Shown here in pieces: positions 8,545-16,198 of a stretch of DNA of 64,000 nt (position 1 is its first letter; each line of letters begins with the position of its first letter). The stretch comes from Arthrobacter sp. YN (GTDB lineage Bacteria; Actinomycetota; Actinomycetes; Actinomycetales; Micrococcaceae). The stretch covers positions 1,922,001-1,986,000 of the forward strand of contig NZ_CP022436.1 in NCBI RefSeq assembly GCF_002224285.1. The letters run 5' to 3'. The translations under genes were made by a program, and so were the position numbers. The notes beneath the pieces are model-generated. The model was not told the DNA's origin, made no database searches, and saw only the letters and a program-made list of their open reading frames with translations.

Positions 8545-10356
8545 CTAGGAAACGCGTGGAGCTGAGTACATTTCCTCGATTACGGCGTTGAAGTCCTTCA
8601 TGACCTGTGCCCGCTTGACCTTGAGGGACGGGGTGAGGTGGCCTGAGGCCTCAGTGAAGTCCGCCGGGACAATCCGGAAAGACTTGATGGCCTCAGCCTG
8701 GGACACCGACTGGTTGGCCTTGCTGATGAGTTCCTGGACCGCAGCTTTCACGACTGCGTGGTCCGCGGCCTCGGACAGCGACGTGCTGGACGGCAGCCCG
8801 TGACGTTCCAACCAGCCGGGAAGGGCTTCCTCATCGAGGGTGACCAAAGCGCCGATGAACGGGCGGTTGTCTCCCACCACCAAAACCTGGGAGACCAGTG
8901 CATCAGCGCGGATCTGGTCCTCGAGCAACGCGGGAACCACGTTCTTGCCGCCGGCCGTGACGATGATTTCCTTCTTGCGGCCAGTGATCTTGAGGAATCC
9001 GTTACTGTCCAACTCGCCAATATCGCCGGTTCGGAACCAACCGTCGGCGAAGGTCTCTTCCGTGAGGTCTTCGCGCTTGTAGTAGCCGCGCATGACGCAG
9101 ACTCCCTTGGCGAGGATTTCGCCGTCGTCGGCAATCTTGACGGAGTTTCCGGGCAAGGGGGCGCCAACGGTGCCAATCCTGATCATGGAAGGCGTATTGA
9201 CGGAGATGGGCGCGGTTGTTTCTGTGAGTCCGTAACCTTCCAGGATCTGCAGGCCGATCCCTTGGAAGAAGTGGCCAAGGCGTTCACCCAGAGGGCCGCC
9301 GCCGGAGACAGCGTGGGCCACCTGCCCACCCATGGCCGCGCGGAGCTTGCCGTAAACCAGTTTGTCGAACACTGCGTGCTTGATCTTCAGGCCGAGGCCC
9401 AGGGAACCTGCCTCGCGGGCCTTGGAGTAGGCGATCGCAGTGTCCACGGCGCGGTGGAAGATGGCGCCCTTGCCGCCGTCTTCGGCCTTGGTCAATGCCG
9501 AGTTGTACACCTTCTCGAAGACGCGGGGAACAGCAAGGATGAACGTCGGTTGGAAGCTTTGGAGGTCGGCCAGCAAGTTCTTGATGTCCGGGGTGTGGGC
9601 TACCTGGACGCCGCCCGCCACGGCAAGCACGGAGATGAAGCGTGCAAAGACGTGGGCCAAGGGCAGGAACATGATGGTCTTTCCCGACTCATTGATGATC
9701 TCGGGAAGGGACGCGCGGGCATTCTCGGAGAGCTCCACAAAGTTGCCGTGGGTCAATTCGCAGCCCTTGGGCCTGCCGGTGGTGCCGGAGGTGTAGATGA
9801 TGGTGGCGAGATCGGCCAGGCCTGCGGAGGAGCGGCGGGACTCGAGTTCGTCGTCGGGCACGCCTGCACCGGCTGCCCGCAGGGCATCCAGCCCTGCACC
9901 CTCAAGCTGCCAGACGTGGGCCACCGAGCTGATGTCTTCCGCTGCCACTGCCTGGCGTATGACGTCCTCGTGGTGTGCTGCTTCGCCGAAGGCTGCCACC
10001 GCACCTGAGTCACCCAGGTTCCAGGCCACCTGGGAGGGAGATGACGTTTCATAGATCGGGACCGAGACTGCACCGGCGAACCAGATGGCGAAGTCCACCA
10101 AGGACCATTCGTACCGGGTCCGGGACATGATGCCCACCCGGTCGCCGGTGGCTACGCCGCTGGCAATCAGGCCCTTTGCCAGGGCTCTGACATCAGCGAG
10201 GAAGTCCTTGGCCCGGATGTCCTGCCACTGCCCATTGCTGTCCAGCTTGGAGAACAACGCTGGGTTTGACGCCTTTCCGGCTTCCCGGATCACGAAGTCC
10301 GTGATGTTGGTTTCCGGGGCGATATTGACGAGGGGAGGAACACTGATTTCACGCAC
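8545..10356 (-). CDS. Long-chain fatty acid--CoA ligase (FadD15-like)
   Basis: AMP-forming acyl-CoA synthetase of about 603 residues that activates fatty acids with ATP and CoA. The ANL-superfamily P-loop is YTSGTTGRPKG, then GYGLTETT, GWFRTGD and the A10-like lysine motif near LTPSLKVKR. Domain order is normal: a large AMP-binding domain, then a small C-terminal one. The frame can begin at GTG 10377, but I choose GTG 10356 because AAAGGAG lies 5 nt upstream of it and would otherwise fall inside the coding region. It stands alone, convergent with pyc. Chain length cannot be told from sequence. Confidence 0.92.
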   Translation of the reverse strand: MREISVPPLVNIAPETNITDFVIREAGKASNPALFSKLDSNGQWQDIRAKDFLADVRALAKGLIASGVATGDRVGIMSRTRYEWSLVDFAIWFAGAVSVPIYETSSPSQVAWNLGDSGAVAAFGEAAHHEDVIRQAVAAEDISSVAHVWQLEGAGLDALRAAGAGVPDDELESRRSSAGLADLATIIYTSGTTGRPKGCELTHGNFVELSENARASLPEIINESGKTIMFLPLAHVFARFISVLAVAGGVQVAHTPDIKNLLADLQSFQPTFILAVPRVFEKVYNSALTKAEDGGKGAIFHRAVDTAIAYSKAREAGSLGLGLKIKHAVFDKLVYGKLRAAMGGQVAHAVSGGGPLGERLGHFFQGIGLQILEGYGLTETTAPISVNTPSMIRIGTVGAPLPGNSVKIADDGEILAKGVCVMRGYYKREDLTEETFADGWFRTGDIGELDSNGFLKITGRKKEIIVTAGGKNVVPALLEDQIRADALVSQVLVVGDNRPFIGALVTLDEEALPGWLERHGLPSSTSLSEAADHAVVKAAVQELISKANQSVSQAEAIKSFRIVPADFTEASGHLTPSLKVKRAQVMKDFNAVIEEMYSAPRVS

Positions 10357-10530
10357 GGTAGCTCCTTTGATATCCACGGGCCACGAGGGGCTGCTTTCAC
10401 TCTAGTATGCCCGCTCGCGGAGGTGTGTCCTATTTCACCTACTGGCGAGTAACTTTACGGATGTGCCGTCATTTCAAGCAACTCGGGGCCCCTCCGACCC
10501 GCCGATGCAGGGGCCCGCAGTCCAGCGGAA

Positions 10531-10536
10531 TATGAT
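10531..10536 (+). promoter_or_regulatory. -10 box giving a probable leaderless glucokinase mRNA
   Basis: TATGAT at 10531-10536 is followed by exactly 6 nt and then ATG 10543. No Shine-Dalgarno sequence fits. This is the usual geometry of actinobacterial leaderless transcripts. No clear -35 was seen. Confidence 0.6.
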
Positions 10537-10542
10537 GATGGG

Positions 10543-11601
10543 ATGCCCGCACTACGGTCCACTTTTCGTGCCAGACCCAAACCACCGGCCTCAGCATGGA
10601 AGGACGTACCGTGGGCTGCCCGCCGCAGTCATCTGGGCCGTCGCGGCCTGGCCATTGGAATAGACATCGGCGGCACCAAAGTTGCCGCCGGCGTGGTGGA
10701 TGCGGAAGGGCGGGTCCTCGCCGAAGCCCGCAGGTCCACCCCCGGTGCCGACCCCCGGGCAGTGGAACAGACCATCGTGGAGCTGGTGGACGAACTCAGC
10801 GCCGAGCACCGAGTGGCCTCCGTCGGAATCGGCGCAGCGGGATGGATGGATCTCGACGGCGGGACGGTGCTGTTCAGCCCGCACCTTGCCTGGCGCAATG
10901 AGCCCCTCCGGGCCAGCCTGCAGAAGCTGCTGCGGCGTCCGGTCCTCCTGACGAACGACGCCGATGCCGCCGCCTGGGCTGAATGGCGCTTCGGCGCCGG
11001 CCAGGGAGAGAACCGGCTGGTGTGCGTGACGCTGGGCACGGGCATTGGCGGGGCCATGGTCATGGATGGCCGGGTGGAACGTGGACGTTACGGCGTGGCC
11101 GGCGAATTCGGGCACCAGATCATCTTTCCCGGCGGACACCGCTGCGAATGCGGGAACCGCGGGTGCTGGGAGCAGTACGCCTCCGGCAACGCCTTGGGGC
11201 GCGAGGCCCGCCAACTTGTCCGGACCAACTCACCGGAAGGCCGGGCTCTTTTGGAAAAGGCCGGCGGAACGGCAGACAACCTCACAGGGGCAGCGGTCAC
11301 GGCGTTGGCACTGGAAGGTGACGCGACATCCCGCGAACTCCTTGCAGACCAAGGCGAATGGCTGGGACTGGGATTGGCCAACCTGGCCGCTGCCCTTGAC
11401 CCCGGAATGTTCGTGATCGGCGGGGGACTCTGCGATGCCGGGGAATTGCTGGCCGGACCGGCCCGGGAGTCGTTCGCGAAGAACCTCACCGGCAGGGGAT
11501 TCCGGCCCATGGCGGGGATTGCGCTCGCGGCCCTCGGTCCACGTGCCGGCATGATCGGCGCCGCGGACCTTTCACGTGTCAGCGGACGCGCCCACAGCTA
11601 A
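10543..11601 (+). CDS. glk: ROK-family glucokinase
   Basis: ATP-dependent sugar kinase of the ROK family, 352 residues, making glucose 6-phosphate. [13 protein letters not shown] is the phosphate-binding loop (near residue 38), LGTGIGGAM the second ATP motif, and CECGNRGCWEQYASG the zinc-binding ROK signature. The active-site Asp lies in LTNDADAAAWAE. The first 36 residues, before the kinase fold, are unusually long and basic. ATG 10543 is favoured by the -10 box 6 nt upstream. Glucose is the likely substrate by family and by synteny with streptomycete glkA, but other hexoses are possible. Confidence 0.9.
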   Translation: MPALRSTFRARPKPPASAWKDVPWAARRSHLGRRGLAIGIDIGGTKVAAGVVDAEGRVLAEARRSTPGADPRAVEQTIVELVDELSAEHRVASVGIGAAGWMDLDGGTVLFSPHLAWRNEPLRASLQKLLRRPVLLTNDADAAAWAEWRFGAGQGENRLVCVTLGTGIGGAMVMDGRVERGRYGVAGEFGHQIIFPGGHRCECGNRGCWEQYASGNALGREARQLVRTNSPEGRALLEKAGGTADNLTGAAVTALALEGDATSRELLADQGEWLGLGLANLAAALDPGMFVIGGGLCDAGELLAGPARESFAKNLTGRGFRPMAGIALAALGPRAGMIGAADLSRVSGRAHS

Positions 11602-11630
11602 GCTGTTCGCCGCAAAGGGGGCGTCGGCAC

Positions 11631-12175
11631 CTAGATGCGGGCGCCGTCGTCGTCCTCATTCTTTTCCTGTGGAAGCCGCATGATGAGGAAGACCACCGAC
11701 GCTACAAAAGCGGCAACAATTCCCAAGATCGCAACAAGGGGAGCGGACCGCCAGAACATTGCGGTGAAGAGCAGCGCGATGGGTCCCCCCACTGCGCCAA
11801 CCCACGCCAGCATTGTCAACGGCTCCGTGCCCGCAAGACTCGGAGGCTCCTCGGGAACGAAGGCGTCATCGTCGTCCTCGACCTCGAAGTCACGTGGCCC
11901 CAAGGGGCGGCCGGCACCTTCGGAAGGCTCGGGAACCGCGGCCGCCTCAGCGGGCGGCGTGGACAATCCCAAGGGATCAAAATCCCTGAAGGCCTTGCTG
12001 GATTCACGCTGTGGCCCCCGGCGTCGCCGGGAGCCGGGTTCAGGGGACCGGCCGACGGCGGGTCCCCGGCTTCGGAGGTTCCTGTCCCCTCCAACCGGGC
12101 CACCAAGTCCAGCCATACGGCGTCGTCGTCCTTGTTGGCGCTCTGATCGGCAGAGTTGGCATCAGGCCTGTTCAT
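11631..12175 (-). pseudogene. Frameshifted Asp/Glu-rich membrane protein gene
   Basis: Two minus-strand frames together make one protein. ATG 12175 opens MNRPDANSADQSANKD and VWLDLVARLEG. The C-terminal part in another frame has an acidic stretch (EVEDDDDAFVPEEPPS) and two membrane segments (about 25 residues each), ending near 11631. The frames join if one base is added to the C5 run at 12015-12019 (G5 in the coding sense), giving a continuous protein of about 181 residues. The start overlaps the end of the upstream esterase gene by 14 nt, so all three minus-strand genes look like one operon. Function unknown. The shift may be a sequencing error; alternatively a shorter product starts at 12116. 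Confidence 0.65.
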
Positions 12176-12965
12176 GGGCTGTGTCCTTTTCGGGGGAGGG
12201 CCCGTGTCCGGCCAGGGTCGCTACGGTTTGTTGAATGAAGTCCACGGTACCCGCGAAGATCTCCGGGGCATCGTTGTCGAGAGTAGCCACGTGGTAGCTG
12301 TTGCTGAGGTATCTGACGTCCACCGGTGCGTTGACCCTGGCGCGAAGGAAATCCAGGCTCGCCTCTGAGATGACGTTGTCCACAGTGGACTTGTAGACCC
12401 GGACGGGGGAGTGGATGCGGGGCAGGATCGCTGCCGTGTCCTTGTACATCTTCTTCAACTGGTGCGCTGCGGCAACAGGTGTGCGGGCGTAGGCGCCTTC
12501 GTTCTGGTCCGGTTTGAGGATGTCGTTGGCAATGGCCGGCGTTGTCTTCACCACGTATTTGAGCGCAGCGACAATGACTGCCCGTGGATCATCGAGGACC
12601 AGGCCGGGATTGACCACCACGGTTCCTGCCACAGGACGCGTCGCCGCGATGCGCAGCGCCAGGGTGCCACCCATGGACAGGCCGGTGCTGAAGACGTAAT
12701 CGCACTCGGCGGCCAGCTCAAGGTAGGCGTCATCCACTGCGCGGTGCCATTCCTGCCAGGAACGCGTTGCCATGTCCTGCCACGTGGTGCCGTGACCGGG
12801 CAACAAGGGCAGCCTGACAGCATACCCGGCTGCGGCCAGGTGCTCGGCCCAAGGCCTGACGCTGTGTGGGCTGCCGGTAAAACCGTGGGACATGACGACA
12901 CCCACGCGGGGGCCTATCCCGTTCCAACTGCTGAGGAACGGCGAGAAATCCGGAAGCATGTTCAT
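12162..12965 (-). CDS. Alpha/beta-hydrolase, carboxylesterase/monoacylglycerol lipase type
   Basis: A 267-residue serine hydrolase. The oxyanion motif HGFTGSP comes at about residue 27, the nucleophile elbow GLSMGG holds the catalytic Ser near 95, and the His is probably in SYHVATLD near the C-terminus. No signal peptide is visible, so it should be cytoplasmic. It resembles Est30-type carboxylesterases. It overlaps its upstream paralog by ATGA, so the two are translationally coupled. Location next to a lysophosphatidate acyltransferase hints at lipid turnover, an inference only. Confidence 0.88.
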   Translation of the reverse strand: MNMLPDFSPFLSSWNGIGPRVGVVMSHGFTGSPHSVRPWAEHLAAAGYAVRLPLLPGHGTTWQDMATRSWQEWHRAVDDAYLELAAECDYVFSTGLSMGGTLALRIAATRPVAGTVVVNPGLVLDDPRAVIVAALKYVVKTTPAIANDILKPDQNEGAYARTPVAAAHQLKKMYKDTAAILPRIHSPVRVYKSTVDNVISEASLDFLRARVNAPVDVRYLSNSYHVATLDNDAPEIFAGTVDFIQQTVATLAGHGPSPEKDTAHEQA

Positions 12966-13759
12966 GATGACTCTGAGGCTACTCTGTCCCCGGCGTGCTG
13001 ACGGAAAAACCTGGCTGATTGTTCGAAAATGGTGGGCGCATCAACATCCAGTGTGGCCACATGGCCGCTGTGCGGAAGGGTCACCACTTTCAACCGGGAG
13101 GACGCGATGTGGCGCTCAATGGCGGCTACGGAACTCGGCGGGACCACCTCGTCCACTGACGACTTGAAGACCAACGCCGGAGCCTGCACTTTGGGCAGTC
13201 CGAGAGTGGCCGCCCGAAAGAGCTTCTTCAGTTCATGGACTGACTTCAAGGGCGTCTTGGAGTAGTCGCCATCCTGGGTGGAGACCGGAGCGGGTTTGTC
13301 TTCGACCATGGGTGTGGTGGTGGGCATGACGTATTTGAGGGCAGCTACGTACCTCACTCGACGGTCATAGAAGCTCAAGCCCGGATTGACCAGGACCAGC
13401 CCGGGAACGTCATGCAGGGAAGCTACACGCAGTGCCACGGCGCCGCCCATCGACAATCCCGCCACGAAGCACTTTTCGGTCTGCCCCGCCAAGTCCAGGT
13501 AACTCTGTTCAAAAGTCCGGTACCAGTCCTGCCACCGCGTTGTTGCCAGGTCCTGCCAAGTGGTTCCGTGACCGGGCAGCAGTGGTACTGAAACGGCGAA
13601 TCCTTGAGCGGCCAGATACTCCGCCCACGGGAGGACGCTGAGTGGACTGCCGGTGAATCCGTGGCAGATGGCCACTCCGGTCCTGGCATTGGATCCGTGC
13701 CCGGCATGGTGGAAGGCAAGCGGCGCTGCAGGTGTGAGGCGTTCCGTCATGTGTCCCAT
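12962..13759 (-). CDS. Alpha/beta-hydrolase, paralog of the downstream esterase
   Basis: About 265 residues, with the same motifs as its neighbour: HGFTGSP, LPGHGTTWQD, the nucleophile elbow GLSMGGA and HSGHVATLD for the catalytic His. The pair clearly arose by tandem duplication. The frame is open to 13831, but the conserved domain starts later. ATG 13759 or ATG 13750 (MTERLTP) are the likely starts and neither has a strong ribosome site. It is divergent from plsC. Substrate unknown; short- to medium-chain esters or monoacylglycerols are the family norm. Confidence 0.85.
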   Translation of the reverse strand: MGHMTERLTPAAPLAFHHAGHGSNARTGVAICHGFTGSPLSVLPWAEYLAAQGFAVSVPLLPGHGTTWQDLATTRWQDWYRTFEQSYLDLAGQTEKCFVAGLSMGGAVALRVASLHDVPGLVLVNPGLSFYDRRVRYVAALKYVMPTTTPMVEDKPAPVSTQDGDYSKTPLKSVHELKKLFRAATLGLPKVQAPALVFKSSVDEVVPPSSVAAIERHIASSRLKVVTLPHSGHVATLDVDAPTIFEQSARFFRQHAGDRVASESS

Positions 13760-13859
13760 CGTGTCACTGTTCCGGACATTTCTCACTGGAGTAGGGTTGC
13801 AGTTGAGTGCCGGCCGGGTTGCCGGAAGCATGCCATCCGTCGGCCGTGAGAGGACAACC

Positions 13860-14651
13860 GTGTTCTATTGGGTCATGAAAAGGATCTTCCTGGGTCCCAT
13901 CCTCAAACTCCTGTTCAGGCCATGGGTCAAGGGCCTGGACAACGTCCCTGAAAGCGGCGCCGCAATCCTGGCGTCGAACCACCTGTCCTTTTCGGACTCC
14001 ATCTTCCTGCCCCTGATGGTGCACCGGCCGGTGATCTTCCTGGCCAAGTCCGAGTACTTCACCGGCAAAGGCTTCAAGGGGCGGCTCACGGCACTGTTCT
14101 TCAGGCTGAGCAACCAACTTCCCATGGACCGTTCCGGAGGAGCAGCGTCCGAGATGTCGTTGCAGGCAGGCAAGGATGTCCTCGCCTCCGGCGGCCTGCT
14201 GGGAATTTATCCGGAAGGCACCCGCAGCCCTGACGCCCGGCTCTACCGCGGCAAGGTGGGTGTAGCGCGGCTCGCCCTTCAAACGCGGGTCCCCGTGGTG
14301 CCGGTCGCCATGATCGGGACGGAGAAAGTCCAGCCCATCGGTAAACGGCTTCCCAGTATCCGCCGGGTTGGCATCATCTTTGGACAACCCCTGGACTTCA
14401 GCCGCTACTACGGCATGGAGGACGATCGCCTGATCCAACGGGCAGTGACGGACGAAATCATGTACGCCTTGATGCGCCTCTCCGGCCAGGAATACGTCGA
14501 TGAGTATGCCGCCGTGGTCAAAGCCCAGTTGGCCGGCAAGGGCCCGGAGCCTGTCCACCAGCTCGAGGTGACAGAGGAGGCCACCGAAGACATTGCGGAG
14601 GACAGGGATGAACCCGGGACCGGCGGGGACGGGTCGTCGCGGAAACTGTGA
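13860..14651 (+). CDS. plsC: 1-acyl-sn-glycerol-3-phosphate acyltransferase
   Basis: A 263-residue PlsC-type acyltransferase that makes phosphatidate from lysophosphatidate at the inner membrane face. The catalytic NHLSFSD (HX4D) lies near residue 43 and the substrate motif IYPEGTRS about 80 residues later. The N-terminus has a short hydrophobic stretch for membrane association and the tail is acidic and disordered. The open frame starts at 13653, but GAGAGGA lies 5 nt before GTG 13860, which begins the homologous region. Divergent from the esterases. Confidence 0.9.
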   Translation: MFYWVMKRIFLGPILKLLFRPWVKGLDNVPESGAAILASNHLSFSDSIFLPLMVHRPVIFLAKSEYFTGKGFKGRLTALFFRLSNQLPMDRSGGAASEMSLQAGKDVLASGGLLGIYPEGTRSPDARLYRGKVGVARLALQTRVPVVPVAMIGTEKVQPIGKRLPSIRRVGIIFGQPLDFSRYYGMEDDRLIQRAVTDEIMYALMRLSGQEYVDEYAAVVKAQLAGKGPEPVHQLEVTEEATEDIAEDRDEPGTGGDGSSRKL

Positions 14652-14705
14652 CGCGGGCGGCCGCATCGGTTACGCCCACTGTCCCGCAACCTGGCCGGAG
14701 GCTAC

Positions 14706-14711
14706 TACTCT
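14706..14711 (+). promoter_or_regulatory. -10 box giving a probable leaderless aroG mRNA
   Basis: TACTCT (14706-14711) lies 6 nt before GTG 14718. A weak AAGG directly abuts the start, too close to work as a ribosome site. Confidence 0.55.
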
Positions 14712-14717
14712 TGAAGG

Positions 14718-16121
14718 GTGACTGAGCTAACCGCGAACACCGCATCCTCCACAGCAGATCCCCTCGCCAGCACCGCCCAAAGCGGGGCAGCGAACTATCC
14801 CGGGCTCGACGCCTGGCGGGACCTGCCGATCTCCCAGCAGCCCACTTGGTCCGACGCCGGCGTTTTCGAGGCTTCCGTCAAGGAACTTTCCGTGGTGCCG
14901 CCTCTGGTTTTCGCCGGGGAAGTGGACGTTCTCCGGGAGCGACTGGCTGCTGCGGCACAGGGCAAGGCTTTCCTCCTGCAGGGCGGCGATTGCGCTGAGA
15001 CGTTTGAGGCCGCCACCGCGGATAAGATCAGCGCCCGCGTGAAAACCATCCTGCAGATGGCAGTGGTGCTCACCTACGGTGCTGCCATGCCCGTCATCAA
15101 GATGGGCCGCATGGCCGGCCAGTTTGCCAAGCCGCGCTCGTCCAACGACGAGACCCGCGACGGCGTGACGCTTCCCGCCTACCGCGGCGACATCGTCAAT
15201 GGCTACGACTTCACCCCGGAGTCCCGCGCCCATGACGCCGGCCGCATGCTGAAGGCCTACCATACCTCTGCTTCCACCCTGAACCTCATCCGTGCGTTCA
15301 CCCAGGGTGGCTTCGCGGACCTGCGACTCGTTCACCAGTGGAACAAGGGCTTCACGGAAAACCCGGCGCACGCCCGTTACGAGTCGCTGGCACGCGATAT
15401 TGACCGCGCCATCAGCTTCATGGACTCCTGCGGTGCCGACTTTGAGGCTCTGAAGCGGGTCGAGTTCTTTGCCAGCCACGAAGCGTTGCTGCTCGACTAC
15501 GAGCGTGCCCTGACCCGCATCGATTCACGCACCGGCCTGCCCTACGACACCTCCTCACACTTCCTGTGGATCGGCGAGCGGACCCGTGAACTGGACCATG
15601 CACATGTCGACTTCCTGTCCCGTGTGCGGAACCCGATCGGCGTCAAGCTCGGGCCCACCACCAGCGGCGACGATGCTTTGCGCCTGATCGACAAACTGGA
15701 CCCCAACCGGGAACCGGGCCGACTGACGTTCATCACGCGCATGGGCGCGACGAACATCCGCGAAAAGCTGCCTGCCGTCGTCGAGCGCGTCACTGCCTCG
15801 GGCGCACAGGTGCTGTGGGTGACTGATCCCATGCACGGCAACACTGTCACGTCACCGAACGGCTACAAGACCCGCAACTTCGACGACGTCATTGATGAGG
15901 TCCGTGGCTTCTTCGAGGTCCACCACTCGTTGGGTACCGTCCCTGGCGGCCTTCACGTCGAAATGACCGGTGACGACGTCGCTGAGTGCCTGGGCGGTGC
16001 TGATCCCATCGATCAGGACGCTTTCCTGGACCGTTACGAGTCAGTGTGCGATCCCCGACTCAACCACATGCAGTCCCTCGAGATGGCCTTCCTGGTGGCA
16101 GGAGCCCTCTCCAAGCAGTAG
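14718..16121 (+). CDS. aroG: Class II 3-deoxy-7-phosphoheptulonate synthase
   Basis: First enzyme of the shikimate pathway, condensing phosphoenolpyruvate and erythrose 4-phosphate, 467 residues. The type II (plant/mycobacterial) family is recognised by FLLQGGDCAETF with the metal-binding Cys, KMGRMAGQFAKPRS, HFLWIGERTR and the metal-binding His of VTDPMHGNT and GLHVEMTGD. Length matches the family. As in mycobacteria it lies beside pknL (Rv2178c near Rv2176), here convergent. GTG 14718 follows a -10 box by 6 nt. Feedback control cannot be read from the sequence. Confidence 0.96.
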   Translation: MTELTANTASSTADPLASTAQSGAANYPGLDAWRDLPISQQPTWSDAGVFEASVKELSVVPPLVFAGEVDVLRERLAAAAQGKAFLLQGGDCAETFEAATADKISARVKTILQMAVVLTYGAAMPVIKMGRMAGQFAKPRSSNDETRDGVTLPAYRGDIVNGYDFTPESRAHDAGRMLKAYHTSASTLNLIRAFTQGGFADLRLVHQWNKGFTENPAHARYESLARDIDRAISFMDSCGADFEALKRVEFFASHEALLLDYERALTRIDSRTGLPYDTSSHFLWIGERTRELDHAHVDFLSRVRNPIGVKLGPTTSGDDALRLIDKLDPNREPGRLTFITRMGATNIREKLPAVVERVTASGAQVLWVTDPMHGNTVTSPNGYKTRNFDDVIDEVRGFFEVHHSLGTVPGGLHVEMTGDDVAECLGGADPIDQDAFLDRYESVCDPRLNHMQSLEMAFLVAGALSKQ

Positions 16122-16134
16122 GGAAAGCATGAAG

Positions 16135-16168
16135 AAGGCGCGGTCCGGATGTTTCCGGACCGCGCCTT
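16135..16168. terminator. Bidirectional terminator between aroG and pknL
   Basis: A perfect 15-bp stem (16135-16149 with 16154-16168), a 4-nt loop and a T-run on the plus strand. Confidence 0.92.
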
Positions 16169-16198
16169 TTTGTGTGTGCAGGTGACGAGTGCGGGCTG

